In this document: in pieces, positions 10,901 to 22,262 of the stretch
How positions within the stretch are numbered: position 1 is the stretch's first letter
Layout of the letters: the number at the start of each line of letters is the position of its first letter
Assembly (NCBI GenBank): GCA_964017195.1
Contig: OZ024888.1
Coordinates: forward strand, 12,161,701 to 12,225,700
Reading direction: 5' to 3'
From: Siderastrea radians
Taxonomy: Eukaryota > Cnidaria > Anthozoa > Scleractinia > Rhizangiidae
DNA: 64,000 nucleotides
Position numbers and translations under genes: made by a program
The notes under the pieces: model-generated
Told to the model about the DNA's origin: nothing
Database searches by the model: none
What the model saw: the letters and a program-made list of their open reading frames with translations, nothing else

Positions 10901-13900
10901 TTCTCTTTCCTAAAATTTTCTACGGCCTAACTTTTCAGCTAAAAAATCCGAACAGATCAATCTGTATTAGCTTACACAAATATGCCTTTAAAAAGCTCTG
11001 AAACATTCTAAGAAAGCACAAAATGGCATTTCAAGTATTTTGCTAAAAGTTTCGCAGGAAGGCACCCTGTATTGCACTTATAGGCAAATTAATACAGTCA
11101 TGCACCAATCATGACCAGCAGTCACAACTATTTAGAGTGTAGGCCTTAGAACCTTGCTACTTGTATTCTTTGTGTTTACACTGCTGGTGATCTAACAGAC
11201 TGTGAAGAGTGCACGGTCCTAAGCCTGGATAGATTTTGTCATTCTGACGCTTTCGTTCAAATATGAAGAATGCTACTTTCGGCGCAAGTATTGGGTAGAT
11301 TTGTTAAACTCAGGTTAATTGTACGCCCATACACCTCCCCCTCCCCGCCACCCCTAGAATTAAGTCAATTATGGAAGAAGCAGCTATAATGTACAGATGC
11401 TTATCTCTGTACTTCATTTTCAATAAAGTGCCCTAGTTTGAAAGTGTGCCTGAGAACGTCCGCCGCTGACTTGTCGTCTTTCTCTGGATATTAAGTCCGA
11501 AACGTCGTCTGTTGGACCGTGAAATAATCCCGAGATGGCGATTGGTTTTTACTTTCTAGTTTATTTCATGGCTAAACAAAAAACTGTAAGTCCTGTGGAA
11601 ACTTGGCAGTTGTTGCCAGTCGGTCGGCTCGTGAAAATTTTCACGCTCGAGCTAAAGGTGGAAAATCTTGACTAAGGTCCTTCTGGAAGTCATTCCAAGC
11701 AAACAAATCTAAAAAACAAAACTAGATGAACCGGTGAACTTACAAATATTCAGGTAAGTATCGTTTTGGTTAATGCATTTCACGGCTCGCAAATTTCACT
11801 GAAATTTATCAACGTTCAGTTCTAAGCAAACGAAGTGATTTATTGCGTCAAAATTGTGATTTTAACCGCTTCGTAGCCTCTTTAAAATTTAAAAATACAA
11901 CATAGTTTTCACCTAGACCAATTTTGGACCGATATCTCTAGAAGAAAGTTTGAAAAGTTTGCCGCCTTTTGCATTTATCGCTTTCCTCACACTGGGGTCA
12001 GAGGTCAATTTTGGAAGACATTTTGCTGTATTTACTTGGCTGCCTTAGCACTCACAATTTCATTTACCCAAAAATTTTATTTCACATATTTGAAGAAGAA
12101 AGATCGCTCTTTCAGACTAAACAAGCGTTTTTGGCGAAATCCATGTACCAGAAGGCATTTTGAGCAGTTGAAAATACGCTAAATTTTGGGCCTTTGCGGG
12201 CTGTTGCGAGTAATCAGTTTTCAAAATCTCGTGAAATGTTTGTTTTCTTATCAAATCGCGATCTAACCACCTCCAAGTATACAGGATAAAAAGTACAAAT
12301 ACGAGGTACAATTAGTTTTTGTTGTCAACTTTCATTTACAGAAGTACGGTGCTCTGAATATGCCTCTCATTTTAGCCCGATTTTGGCAGGTTTTAAGCAT
12401 CGAGAAGAAAAAATCGCTTTAAAAATCACTGATTGCCTGATCGAGCTTATACTAATATTTCTGTAACTAGTGCCCCAAGGGCAACATTCTGGAAAGTTTG
12501 ACGAAATTCCATTTTTGGCTATTTCCCGGCCTAGTGGCGGATGCAACAAAAAAACACAAGACTTAGTGGTGTCCTTGATCAGCCATGGTGGGTTATAACG
12601 GTTTGGAAAGTCATGTAGAAATTCAAGGATTAAAATATAGAGTCGAGCGCGCTGCTTTCAATGGTCATATAGTCTATACAACTCTGTCCACCATCTTGTG
12701 TTTCTTTATCTCAGTGTCAGTCGGTTTACCTTTACAAGCCCACGTTCCTTGGTATTCAAGACACACGGGGGAAATTCTTCACATTGAACGTAATGTTTAG
12801 CGAAAAGAGAGTTTAATGCTCAGAGGTTATGTGCATGTCGTATGATCTTTTTACCCCTCAGAGAAGGTAACAAACGATAGAAAAAAATGGTCGAATATCA
12901 CTCTTACCTCTTTTCACGGTCAATTTCATTGCAGAAACCGACTTAAAAAACTCATTCGATGACGCTATGCAAGTATATTTTCCCGAGTCCTGCACTTTAG
13001 GATTCCATATCTTTAGTGTTCCATCCACATTAACTTTTGATCTTCCAATAGGTAGCTCACCGTTCTCTTTCATCCATGTCACTTTTGGCTGTGGGTCACC
13101 TGTGGCCTGACAGCGGACTGTTATATTCTGGTTTATTTCCTTTTGGAGCTGTGCGGGTGGTCTGACTGTAAACTGAGGCAGTTCCACAACGTTAAGCTGT
13201 GTGAAGGCCAGATCATGCCCTAACTGGTTTGATGCTTCGCACTTGTACAGACCAGAATCTTTTTTCTGAGCATTTATTATTGCCAGCTGTCCATCTTTTA
13301 CTACAGTTCTGACTTGCACGATATTGTTGTCATTCGCCTTAACCCACGTGATTACTGCCGGAGGAAAGCCGGTTACGTGACACACTGGAAAGGTGATGTT
13401 CTTTCCCTTCTGAACGTAGGATGGGCCGAAAGACAGAGAAACCTTGGGTAGACCTGAATTAAGCAAGAGATTAACGTCTGTTGTTAACTAAAGCTAAGTC
13501 AGTCAAGTCCTGCACTGACGCTGACCATGAGCAACCCAAACCTATAGGAAATAGCCTCACTACGGTGACAAAATGTTTATCAGTGACCATGCCATAAAGC
13601 CACAGCAACGTGTATGCATGATTAGTGTTATGTAATTTTAATTAATGATAAAAGCATAAAAAGTAGAATGATAATAACTTACGGTTTGAAATATATGAGG
13701 CATTCATTTATTGCAGATGTACACAGGGCGCAGGTTTATAATTTGAAACTCATTGAATACTTAAGTACAAAATCGTTTTCACACAATTCGGGTAAGGACT
13801 AATTACCAAATTTTGCATCTAGTTTGTTAGTTTGTCGGATCGGTTCCCTTCAACACATCACTTTATTACGAACAACAATCGACCGTTCGGAAAAAAAACT

Positions 13901-16424
13901 TGCAAATTTTGATTTTAACTAAATTAGTATATTTTTGTGTTTCTGCAAAAGCCTAAAGTACGTTAGAAGACAAAATCCATTATCAAACATTGACTTACTT
14001 TGTACGACAAGACTGGCAACTTCTTTTTTCCTTCCAAGAATATTTCTGGCCACGCATTTATATTTCCCAGCATCCTCAAGCCGGGCGTCCTTGATCTGAA
14101 TCAGACCTTCTGACGTCACCTTAGTTCTGTTGCTAGGTAACGTTCCATTCACTCGGGACCAAGCTACTTGTGGAGCGGGATTTCCCGAAGCAGAGCACAG
14201 TAACGAAGCAGTGGTACTTTCGTTCACAGTCAGTTGAGAAGTGGAAACTGTTACTTTTGGTGCAGAAATGGATTCTCCTGGTTCACCTTTTATTCCTGAA
14301 ATACCCGGGGGGCCAATGTCTCCTTTAATACCTTTTTCTCCTCTTATTCCAGGTGGGCCCATTATTCCTTGCTTGCCATTTCTACCAGGCTGTCCCATCA
14401 TCCCATTTGACCCTTTTCTTCCTCTCCTCCCTGGAGGTCCCGGCAGTCCACGCGGGCAGAAGTTTCCACTAGCGTGGCAAAATTTTTTAAAGATTGAAGT
14501 CATAACTTGCAGTTCCTCCAAAATCTGTTTTAGATTTGCCGACTTATTAAAAGGAGTACTGTTGGCAACGCTCCTTGTGAATCTGTGCAGTTTAACCTGA
14601 TCATTTGCCAAATTCTCTTCAGTATGTAAGACTGCTGGTTTCACTAAGAAAGAAAAAAACGGGTGCGTGTAAATAACAATGAAACTTTACACGGAATAGC
14701 TATTCTAAATTACAGTGTATAAAAACAAAAAGTATCTTAATGTTGTTGGTTTGTTCGTTTGTTTGCTTGTTTTTTTTGGCGACAACTTAAAGGTAAGGTG
14801 GAACAACAGACAGATGAATTTTTTTCTTCCTTGTATTGGTATCAGACTAAAAAACCGTAACACCGCCTCGGAAGTTGTGGCTGCATTGTAACCCCTTTTG
14901 TTTCAATTGGCAGATAAAAATATACACAACTAAGATAACCGAAGTATACTTAGTTTGACACGTTTTCCTTGAAGAAAGCAGGGAAATAACATCGTCACTG
15001 GAAGGAACATTTGCGGTTCTTTACTAGATAATACATAGACCTAAATTACGCGGCCCTCATATATTTGAATTATGCAAAAACTCTCAGAATAGAGATGAGA
15101 TATATTTTCACACTTCATCTGGAGAAGGGGAGGAGATGGCTCGCCTTGAAAGTTTGAGAAAGGGAGATGGATGGTACAGAACTAGTGTCACTATTTAAGA
15201 CCAAAATGCATGATTTGTCACAGTTCTATATTTAATACCTTACCCTTGACACCGTTCTAAATTGCCATTAATAATAACAGAAATTTGTATCTTTTAAACA
15301 TTTTAAACATCGCTTTTCAAAATTTTCCTCTTCCTGCATGTATAACAACTTCTTTAAGAATCAATGAACTGGCAAGTGGAATTTTAAGATTAGCATTCTT
15401 AGCAACAACTTTATTTACCGCTTCCTAACACAAACAGACTAATCAAAGAGAAGAAAGGTATCTAACGAGAAAGTGCTAGCTCTCACTTAAATTGCCATAC
15501 TTCATGGACATCAGCTGTGAGGTCCGTAATAAAATAAAAAATAAAAAGAAACAAGAAAGTTATTTTCCGCTCTAAAAAATGCGATTTGACATAATAATGG
15601 GATTTTTCACATTTTTGAGTGTAAGTACTTGCAACCCAATGAGGAATTTTCAGCACAATTGTGTGACATCTTGTTTCAACTGTTGTTGAAGTTTTTTAAA
15701 AGCCGAGACGCCAAAGTATGAATTTTGAAATGACCTAAACAATTTTTAAAGCAGAAAATAAAACACATTACTTGAGGATGTGTGAGAATCGCTTTCTCCT
15801 TCTCTAATCAGACTATATCCGGTGGGGGGAGGGGACTTGCAGTTGTCCTAAAGAGCATAAAATCATTACCCTATTCCAGATCAAAATACACAATTTATCA
15901 CACGCTAACTGATACTTACCCTTCAAACAGTTTCATCGTTGGGGACCAAAATGACGAAACTCTTCGCGATCGTTCAGACTAGTACGCAAAACATACCTTA
16001 TTTGAAAGCCTAAACGGTTTAAATTCTTAATAGTACATTTTTACCCCTCCCCCCCCCCCCCCCGGCTCACTGGAACCAGTTCTTCGGTCTCCCCCAGAAC
16101 CACAACCTCAAAAACTAGCTTAAAAAGGCAGAGGGCCATTTGCATTCAGTATCTGATTATGTCCGGTCTAACAAAATGTCATAAATGAAAAATACAAATG
16201 CCTAGGTTGAGTGGGAAGGTATCTAAACATACTTTACCTTTGATGGAAGTGTCCGTCATTGCCTGTCTTACGTGAGAAATGGCGTTCTCGACAGCTATCA
16301 GCCTTTCTTCCTGATCATTAAGCTTCACCTGGATTCTGATAAATCCAGCAGAGTAAAGAAGCAAGCAAAAAACAGACAACACTGTGCCGGGGCACACAGA
16401 AAAACCGTGGCTTTTAGAAGACAT
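7789..16424 (-). CDS. Type II membrane protein with collagen repeat, three Ig domains and F5/8C (discoidin) domain, 5 exons
   Basis: Joined exons are 16424-16238, 14643-13999, 13453-12908, 8376-8063 and 7929-7789: 1833 nt, 610 residues plus TGA. All four introns are GT-AG and every junction keeps frame (phases 1, 1, 1, 0). Order: hydrophobic anchor about residues 11-29, charged heptad-like stretch 34-62, 20 uninterrupted Gly-X-Y triplets 128-187, Ig1 (Cys212/Trp224/Cys259), Ig2 (Cys302/Trp314/Cys349), Ig3 (Cys392/Trp404/Cys439), F5/8C 461-608. Asn sequons at 90, 203, 228, 234, 296 and 387 fit an extracellular C-terminal part. With no second hydrophobic segment, a signal-anchor (N-in, C-out) is likeliest; a cleaved signal peptide is possible. 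The family knowledge is that collagen stretches trimerise, Ig domains mediate adhesion or recognition, and F5/8C domains bind glycans or lipids. An adhesion or recognition receptor is inferred. No named orthologue is recognised. Confidence 0.85.
8063..8376 (-). CDS. Exon 4: F5/8C (discoidin) domain, first two thirds
   Basis: Residues 460-564. It starts at Cys461, the usual first cysteine of F5/8C domains, and carries the family hallmarks: asymmetric-unit [10 protein letters not shown], the V-C-A-V-A-T-Q strand, and Y-K-L-Y-L-S-L-D-G. The acceptor is GTTTTACAG|CA; the donor AAAAG|GTGCGT leaves phase 0. A duplicate of exactly the same length (314 nt) lies at 30866-31179. Confidence 0.87.
8543..12534. 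mobile_element. 4.0-kb inverted-repeat element in intron 3, CTAG at both ends
   Basis: Both ends read CTAGGCCGGGAAATAGCC inward. Arms of about 800 bp (8543-9345 and 11735-12534) are inverted copies with scattered differences; both contain an [19 protein letters not shown] stretch that is only a shadow. The palindromic CTAG may be part of the arms or a 4-bp target duplication. The 2.4-kb interior has a purine/pyrimidine-skewed part and an open frame at 10394-10711 but no recognisable transposase. It sits inside a host intron, so it is tolerated. Confidence 0.7.
10394..10711 (+). CDS. Possible coding fragment inside the intronic element
   Basis: A 105-codon open frame whose middle ([12 protein letters not shown]) faintly resembles a SAP-type helix pair. 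The upstream frame from 10256 is also open for about 60 codons but in another frame. It may be a remnant of the element's transposase or noise; no function is assigned. Confidence 0.15.
   Translation: MQVGKLRHQHADYDSGDRKAAVEQQQYWETRTNTSVNHQVQLRHPVTYENFNLCAIYHANKLNKLSVSILKCICEYFDVNNEQLTVQGHPTVRFGEYLFERPKLA
12908..13453 (-). CDS. Exon 3: Ig domains 2 and 3
   Basis: Residues 278-459 plus one base, with two I-set-like Ig domains in one uninterrupted exon. Ig2 has Cys302, Trp314 and a D-S-G-L-Y-K-C at Cys349. Ig3 has Cys392, Trp404 and a D-S-G-K-Y-T-C at Cys439. The acceptor is TTAATTCAG|GT and the donor AGAG|GTAAGAG. Phase 1-1 allows the exon to be skipped without a frame change. The frame reads on into the intron for about 15 codons, which is not taken as coding because the donor is strong and the frame matches exon 4. 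Confidence 0.87.
13454..13998 (-). other. Intron 2 of the gene
   Basis: 545 bp, GT-AG, AT-rich. No internal repeat is seen. Confidence 0.82.
13999..14643 (-). CDS. Exon 2: stalk, collagen Gly-X-Y repeat and Ig domain 1
   Basis: Residues 63-277 plus one base. A non-collagenous stalk (63-127) with Cys118 and Cys125 precedes 20 perfect Gly-X-Y triplets (128-187) rich in Lys, Arg and Pro. The Cys pair just before the triplets could covalently join three chains. Ig1 follows, with Cys212, Trp224 and the usual D-A-G-K-Y-K-C around Cys259. The acceptor is TTTCTTTCTTAG|TG and the donor CAAA|GTAAGTC. The exon is symmetrical (phase 1-1), as in shuffled domain exons. Confidence 0.87.
14644..16237 (-). 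other. Intron 1 of the gene
   Basis: 1.6 kb, GT-AG. AT-rich with a poly-C tract at 16043-16063 and no obvious mobile element. The open frame at 15782-15982 on the opposite strand shows nothing recognisable. Confidence 0.8.
16238..16424 (-). CDS. Exon 1: cytoplasmic tail, membrane anchor, coiled coil
   Basis: Residues 1-62 plus the first base of codon 63. The ATG at 16424-16422 is the first Met of the open frame. The tail has Lys4 and His6, followed by an uncharged run ([14 protein letters not shown]) and a Glu/Gln/Lys-rich stretch able to form a short trimerising coiled coil, as is common before collagen stalks. The donor is AAAG|GTAAAGT and the phase is 1. Confidence 0.82.
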
Positions 16425-16555
16425 TTTGTCAAAATGGAATGATCGAACGTGCTCGATGGAAATGACCCGTTATAGCAAGTCTGTAATCCTACACTGATTA
16501 AACTTAAGACCTCTTTAGATCAATAGGATGCCGCACAACCAAGGTTTTAAAATAG

Positions 16556-16564
16556 AAATTTATA
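16556..16564 (-). promoter_or_regulatory. Possible TATA-like element upstream of the gene
   Basis: The minus strand reads TATAAATTT about 135 bp before the ATG. In AT-rich DNA such a match is weak evidence. No other promoter signal is evident. Confidence 0.2.
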
Positions 16565-16911
16565 ATAGGTAAATAGATTAGGATCATTGATTTAGCTTCA
16601 GCCACCAGGGATAAATAAAGGTCTTTTTCAAGGTGCGGTGTGATGTTTTAATAGCTAAAATAATACAAATAAAACGCATTTGCTTTGGTGGTGGGGGATA
16701 ACCCCTTCAACATTTGAATCGCTTTCCAACACTTTTTTCGGGCCGTCAGTCAAACAGTGAAAAGCGATTGCAGCTGCTAGAATGTCTGACTTGGTTCAGT
16801 GTTTCAGCAACGGGGGATACATAAACATATTATCTGGGCAGTGCGGGGAGATTATTTTTGAAAGGGCATCCAATAGAGGATTTTGCCTTTTGAGGTACCT
16901 ATATGTCAATC

Positions 16912-17262
16912 TTGGACATTTTAAATGGAACACTTAGACCATCCCTCTCCCCTCTCCCCAAACCAAGGGGGGGGGGGGAATGGCGCGTTTTTCCCTTCGC
17001 GCCACTTCGTCATTGATTTGAGGTGGGAGGGGAGGGGATGTGGGGGGTTTCTGTTCCATGTTATTCCTTCTGAGATTGTCAATTTGAACATTTTAAATTG
17101 AACACTTAGACCGACCACCCCTCCCCCCTCCTCCAAATCAAGGATTGATCTGAATGGCGGATTTTCACGTTTTCCCTTCGCGCGACTTCGTCATTGTTTT
17201 GGGGGGATGAGGGGGGGGGGGAGGTTCTGTTTCATGTTTTCCGTCCGAGATTGTAGCTATGC
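16912..17262. repeat. Two-copy tandem repeat of about 175 bp
   Basis: CATTTTAAATGGAACACTTAGACC near 16917 recurs near 17090 (core AACACTTAGACC), each followed by C-rich, TTTTCCCTTCGCG and GGGG-rich segments and TTCTGTTCCATG-like text. The open frame at 16921-17136 is a by-product. Confidence 0.75.
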
Positions 17263-17264
17263 TA

Positions 17265-18039
17265 CCATACCTTTCACATGCGAAAATCGGATATTTTTTA
17301 TAACATCCTATGCTTTTAATCTAGGGCGAAAATTGATGGCCTTAGGCTAGGTTGCGCGGCTGGAGTTAGTTCACGTTATTTATCCGGCACAGTTGTTGGC
17401 TATATATCATGAGAAAAAATAAAATGGCTTTTATTTATGTGTGCTCGCTTAGCCTGATGTTAACCTTACAGGGAGTTAACAGAAATTCAAAACACGCGAG
17501 TTTCGAGTTCTCAATAAAGACTGTGAATGTTTGCATCAGGTTATTAAACCCGGGTTATTAAAGCCCTCGCCATTTTCTATGACTTCCACTTCCTACCTTA
17601 AGATGTTTATGTTGGATCAATGGCACAGGAAAGGCTATCCACTAGCGGCACTGTGACTTTTCTGTGCTGAACACGCGCACAATGCGCGTGTTGAATGCGA
17701 AAAGACGTCGTGATCATATTCCGTCGATAAAGAAGTTCCTCTGGGTGATTAATTTTTGTGCAGTGTTCTGAGTAATCATATCTTAAAACTATCCCGCGTA
17801 GCAAGCGTTTCTCGGTTTTCAAGCGCGATAACATTTGCCACACAGGCTATGAAACGACCAAATTAACTTTCTTCTATGCTCACATTTCACATCTTTTACC
17901 AAAGGTACGACAAAAAATAAAAATTTAATCCTAGCAGTTACAATGCAACCATTATAACCAATTGTTAAAAATAAATAAATATCATTATCATAAATCCATA
18001 AATAAGTTAATGAATAATAGCCGCCGCCATTTTAGGCGT
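17265..18039. other. Unassigned intergenic DNA
   Basis: AT-rich single-copy-looking sequence. The frame at 17607-17843 (minus) has no recognisable features. Confidence 0.3.
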
Positions 18040-18533
18040 TTACGGATAACAATGATCATGAAGAGTGCAATAGGTTTGATTGCTTAAAGGTGCAGCGAAG
18101 AAGCCCTTTTCACAAGCTTTTTTCTGCTTCGAATGTGAATTAATGCCCAACCTAATAAACGCTAATACAAAAGTGAGGAAAAAGACAAATTCTAAACATT
18201 CTCTTGTCAACAGTTTCCCATCTATGTGTTGCGACGTGGCACTTGCACACTTCATCATCAATAAACTAGCAAAGTTTACCATACTGTAATACAGTTGGAC
18301 GAAGAACTCCATGCATGCTGCCAATTTAATAACATCTTTATTGCTAAGGGGGAGACATTGCTGATGGGAAATCAACATTGCAAATAACACAAAGCAAGAA
18401 ATTGAAATATTGTCAACTAACACTCGTTCTTGAGTTGTATTTAAGGCATTTTTGTGGCAAGAATGATGCACAAAGTGAAAAATTTTGGTAACGATGAATA
18501 ACACACCAAAAGTTATCTTGTATATGCGCTAAA
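18040..18533 (-). CDS. Possible exon encoding several hydrophobic segments
   Basis: An open frame runs from an acceptor-like CTTTAG at 18534-18539 to a stop at 18040, about 164 codons, longer than expected by chance in AT-rich DNA. Four stretches look membrane-spanning (around VLFIVTKIFHFV, ISCFVLFAMLI, FFVQLYYSMVNFASLLMM, FVFFLTFVLAFI), separated by Cys- and Lys-containing loops. A fragment of a multi-pass receptor is possible, but no GPCR motif such as DRY or NPxxY is seen. No start codon other than internal ones is convincing. Confidence 0.25.
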
Positions 18534-19040
18534 GAAATTTGACCGTAAGAATTAGACTTCCAAAAGAAGTCGAAACAATGTCTTTGCTAAATGTTTGGTC
18601 AGTCTCTGAGTCAGTCAATAAGTCAAACAACCTTTATTTAAGCAAGGTAACAAAGCCTTCGTACATAGCACTCGCAAGCTCCCTGGCACTCATACAGATA
18701 CTGTAAAAAGACAATAAACACGTTATGACTATAAAAGTTTACTGAACTTATACAAAACGTCCTCTTAAGCTTGAGATATACTTTAAAATTCATATTAAGT
18801 GCTAAAAAGGCTTAACCAAAACGAATATCCACTAATAAGAAAAACTAACATTATTATATATTAAATTTGAAATTTCGGTTATTGAATTTCTAGCTTTTTG
18901 ATTTCTCATTGCACACAAGTTATCGGCAGATACCCTACTTTTTGACCTACATAAACACTGGATGCCAAGGCAAAAATATGACAAAAAGTCAGCAACGATT
19001 GCCGAAGTTGAGAATTTATTAAATCAATTATTCCACTCTC

Positions 19041-19236
19041 AATAGGCCTTTTTACCGACACAGCAGCCATATTGGTTTTGCCCCCTAGCCACCCCATAGT
19101 ACTCACTGAAATTTATTTATTCTTCAGTGTAGTGATAATACAGCATTGTCACAACAACAGAATCAATTCATTATCATGGGATGCCAGGGGGGTGGGCAAA
19201 ATCAATATGGCTGCTGTGTCGGTAAAAAGGTCTATT
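19041..19236. mobile_element. 196-bp foldback (MITE-like)
   Basis: CAATAGGCCTTTTTACCGAC at the left end is answered by its complement ending GGTCTATTG at 19236. Arms of about 50 bp include CAGCAGCCATATTG. The 100-bp centre is AT-rich. Flanks do not show a clear target duplication. Confidence 0.7.
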
Positions 19237-19639
19237 GTTTGATATGAGGAAATACACAGTCGCAACACTAGAAACAGAAATAACACGTTCTAAAACCTTT
19301 TGCGATATTCTAAAACGAGATTTTTGACACAAATTCCATAGTTTTGGGTCAGAAAGTGCCAGAAAAGTACCAAAAGTTTGCAAATATTAGGTCTTTAAGG
19401 CCTAAAGTTACCAAGGAAGCAATATTATAGCAACATACTAACAGTATAAGCGCTGTTATTACCAACTTTTCGTCGAACACGGCATGTCAAAAATGGCATG
19501 AATTGGCTTTAAAATTACAGGTTTTCTTGTTTTGCGCATTACCGTTGAAACCTTTTAACAAAACGCCCTGTTCTTTGCCCAATAAAATTGGCAATAAATT
19601 CAGCAATATGCTTTTTTATTGCCAGAAATAGAGATAAGT

Positions 19640-22262
19640 GTAACAAATTATCACGTCTTTAGAAAAAACTTCCAATTTCTCGAAAATGCAATTCAGTTCT
19701 TGCACGAAAATGCCCCAAACAACTAAACTTTTCCAACACTTCCTGCTTTATGGTAAAACTGTTCATCGAATGCACCAAATAATGCCCTGGTCTCAAAAGA
19801 ACGTGCAAAACCACCATGGAATTTTCCAACGTTTTTTTTTTTTAATTAAAAAGTGCAGAATGACCATAGAAAATTCCAACGTCATATTCAGAAAAACTCA
19901 AAATGTCCATGGAAATTTCGAACATCATGTTTAGATAAACTGAAAATGACCATGGAAAATTCCAACGTCGTTTTTAACTCAAAATGACCGTGGAAAATTT
20001 CAACGTCATTTTTAGAGAAACTCAAAATGAACATGGAAAATTTCAACCTTATTTTTAGACAAACTCAAAATGACCATGGAAAATTCCAACGTCATTTGCA
20101 GAGAAACTCAAAATGACCATGGAAATTTCCAACGTCATTTTCAGAGAAACTTAAAATGACCATGCAAAATTCCAACGTCATTTTCAGAGAAACTCAGAAT
20201 GACCATGGAAAATTTCAGCGTCAATTTTAGACAAATTCAATAAGATTTTTACAGAAAATGCAAAATGTCTATTGAAACCTTAACCGTTAATACGTTCAGC
20301 CAAAGGTAAAATGAATGGTCATATGTTTCTTTAACAATTTCCAACATCTTCACCTTTAAACTCTATAGTTCGAACCCTATTTGACAAATCTGTTATCAAC
20401 ATAAATCGTCTATCAGTTAAGCCTTTTACTATTAAGAGTGCCCAAAATCAGAACTTATGACAAATCCCAAATTTCATTTTGTAAAATATTTAAATATAAA
20501 TTGTTTGATGTGAAAGTACTCTTACTGAATAGGTTTCATTTGAATCAGTGGTAACACCACAGGGCTTCATCCTGAAAGGGTTAGAACCACTTTATATGTC
20601 TCCATAACTGACTCAGATCTGGGAATAAAAGGGTTTAAGTCTCAAAAATAATTCTTAAAAAACAACGTTTGGTGGTGATTTTTGAATTCGCGAGTACGCC
20701 AAAGAAAGTTATGAAGGATTTATCAAGTTAAAATGGATTCGGTCTATTTTTGCCTTTTCGTGTTAACAGTTTAGCTGAGGTTTCGAACTATAAAAGATTA
20801 AGTGACTGCTTCCTCTATTTTCTGTGATTCCGGTTCATTGTTGCCACCTCTTGATAACTCGTATTTCCGTTAACTCGAACCCTTTTCTATATCCCTTGAA
20901 GGTTTGACTTGTCGGGAGTCAACTGTATGAAATGAAAACATTTGTAAAATCTCCGGTCTGTGCATCACAAATATTGTCTGTTTGTTAGAGGTCGATCTTT
21001 GTCTGCGCAGGTAGTTTGCTGATCCCTATATCGAAAATTTTTATTACGCCTAGCAAACAAAGAAATGCAACAAAAAAACTGAAAGAAACATTACCATATT
21101 TAGTGCATATCGCCAAATGCACGGACTTTCAGGTTGCAGTGTGGCAGAGTTGCCACCCAGCCATACAAATGTCTGTAAATTTAAGTGCAACGATTGAAGC
21201 CAATTTCCATTGTTTTTTGTCAAACTTTTCATTTGAACTAGACATTATACCCTGAAAAACTAACAGACACCATACAAAGAGAGAAGTGAATTTCAACTTT
21301 TAAGATGTGAACGCTCACGTCAGCAAAGATCGCCTTATTGTTATCTTAATCACGTTATCTGCTTTATTTGGGCTAAAACTGAAATATTAATAATTATAAT
21401 TTAAGGAGAAGAAGCCCAGACTGCATTTCTGATGATTTTAAATGTAATTATATATAGAGCCTCGGCTGGGTGCAGAATTGTGTGCAATTAAAATGATTCA
21501 ATCAGTCACATTATAAGGACTTGAATACCGATATGACCTATATCCTTTGACTCGCATTTGCAAATAGACTTGACGTTTGTATTTTTTTTTAACATACGCT
21601 TTTATGTGTGAAAGCTCTAGTCGCACCTTATTGTCTCTTCGGAAGAGATATCATCTAATTTTCATTTTTTAGAGACCATTTCGTTGAATCTATAATTCTT
21701 ATTCATTTATATTCTGTATTTCTATCTTTAGGCAACACAGTTGAAAGGAGTTGAAAATGGAAATTTCCATGATCCTTTCTATTCGGTTGTCCAGAGGAAC
21801 ATGGAAATGTACGTGTTCCTTTCGACTGTATTGTCTGAAGAAACATGGAAATTTCCAAGTTCCTTCGGACAACAGAGTGAAAAGGAACATAGAAATTTCC
21901 ATGTTCTATTTCTTGTACGGAGAATAAAAAGCCTAAATATCTAAAATCTTGCCAGTTTGTCTTAAGATAAAATAGTACTTTTGTCCCAAAGATTTCTATG
22001 GTTTGACAAAAAAGTGGGAAAACCACAGTAAATTCGGGTTTCAGTGGAGAAAATGACGTTGGAATTTCCCATAGTCATTTTGGGTTTCAGTGGAGAAAAT
22101 GACGTTGGAATTTTCCATGGTCATTTTGGGTTTCAGTGAAGAAAATGACGTTGGAATTTTCTATGGTCATTTTGGGTTTCGGTGAAGAAAATGACGTTGG
22201 GGTTTTCTATGGTCATTTTGGGTTTGTCTAAAAATGACGTTAGAAATTTTCATGGTCAATAG
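19640..22262. mobile_element. Foldback-like element with inverted tandem arrays (43 and 46 bp)
   Basis: The left array (about 19800-20250) repeats TGACCATGGAAAATTCCAAC every 43 bp; the right array (22040-22260) repeats the complement every 46 bp. Further inward copies of the CATGGAAATTTCCA theme (21745-21910) face each other. The different spacers show the two arrays were amplified separately. Exact ends and target duplication were not found, so limits are approximate. The open frames at 19686-19934 and 21699-22026 are array by-products. Confidence 0.6.

Noticed and set aside
14241..14600. Plus-strand proline/glycine-rich frame of 119 codons
   Set aside because: Antisense shadow of the collagen exon.
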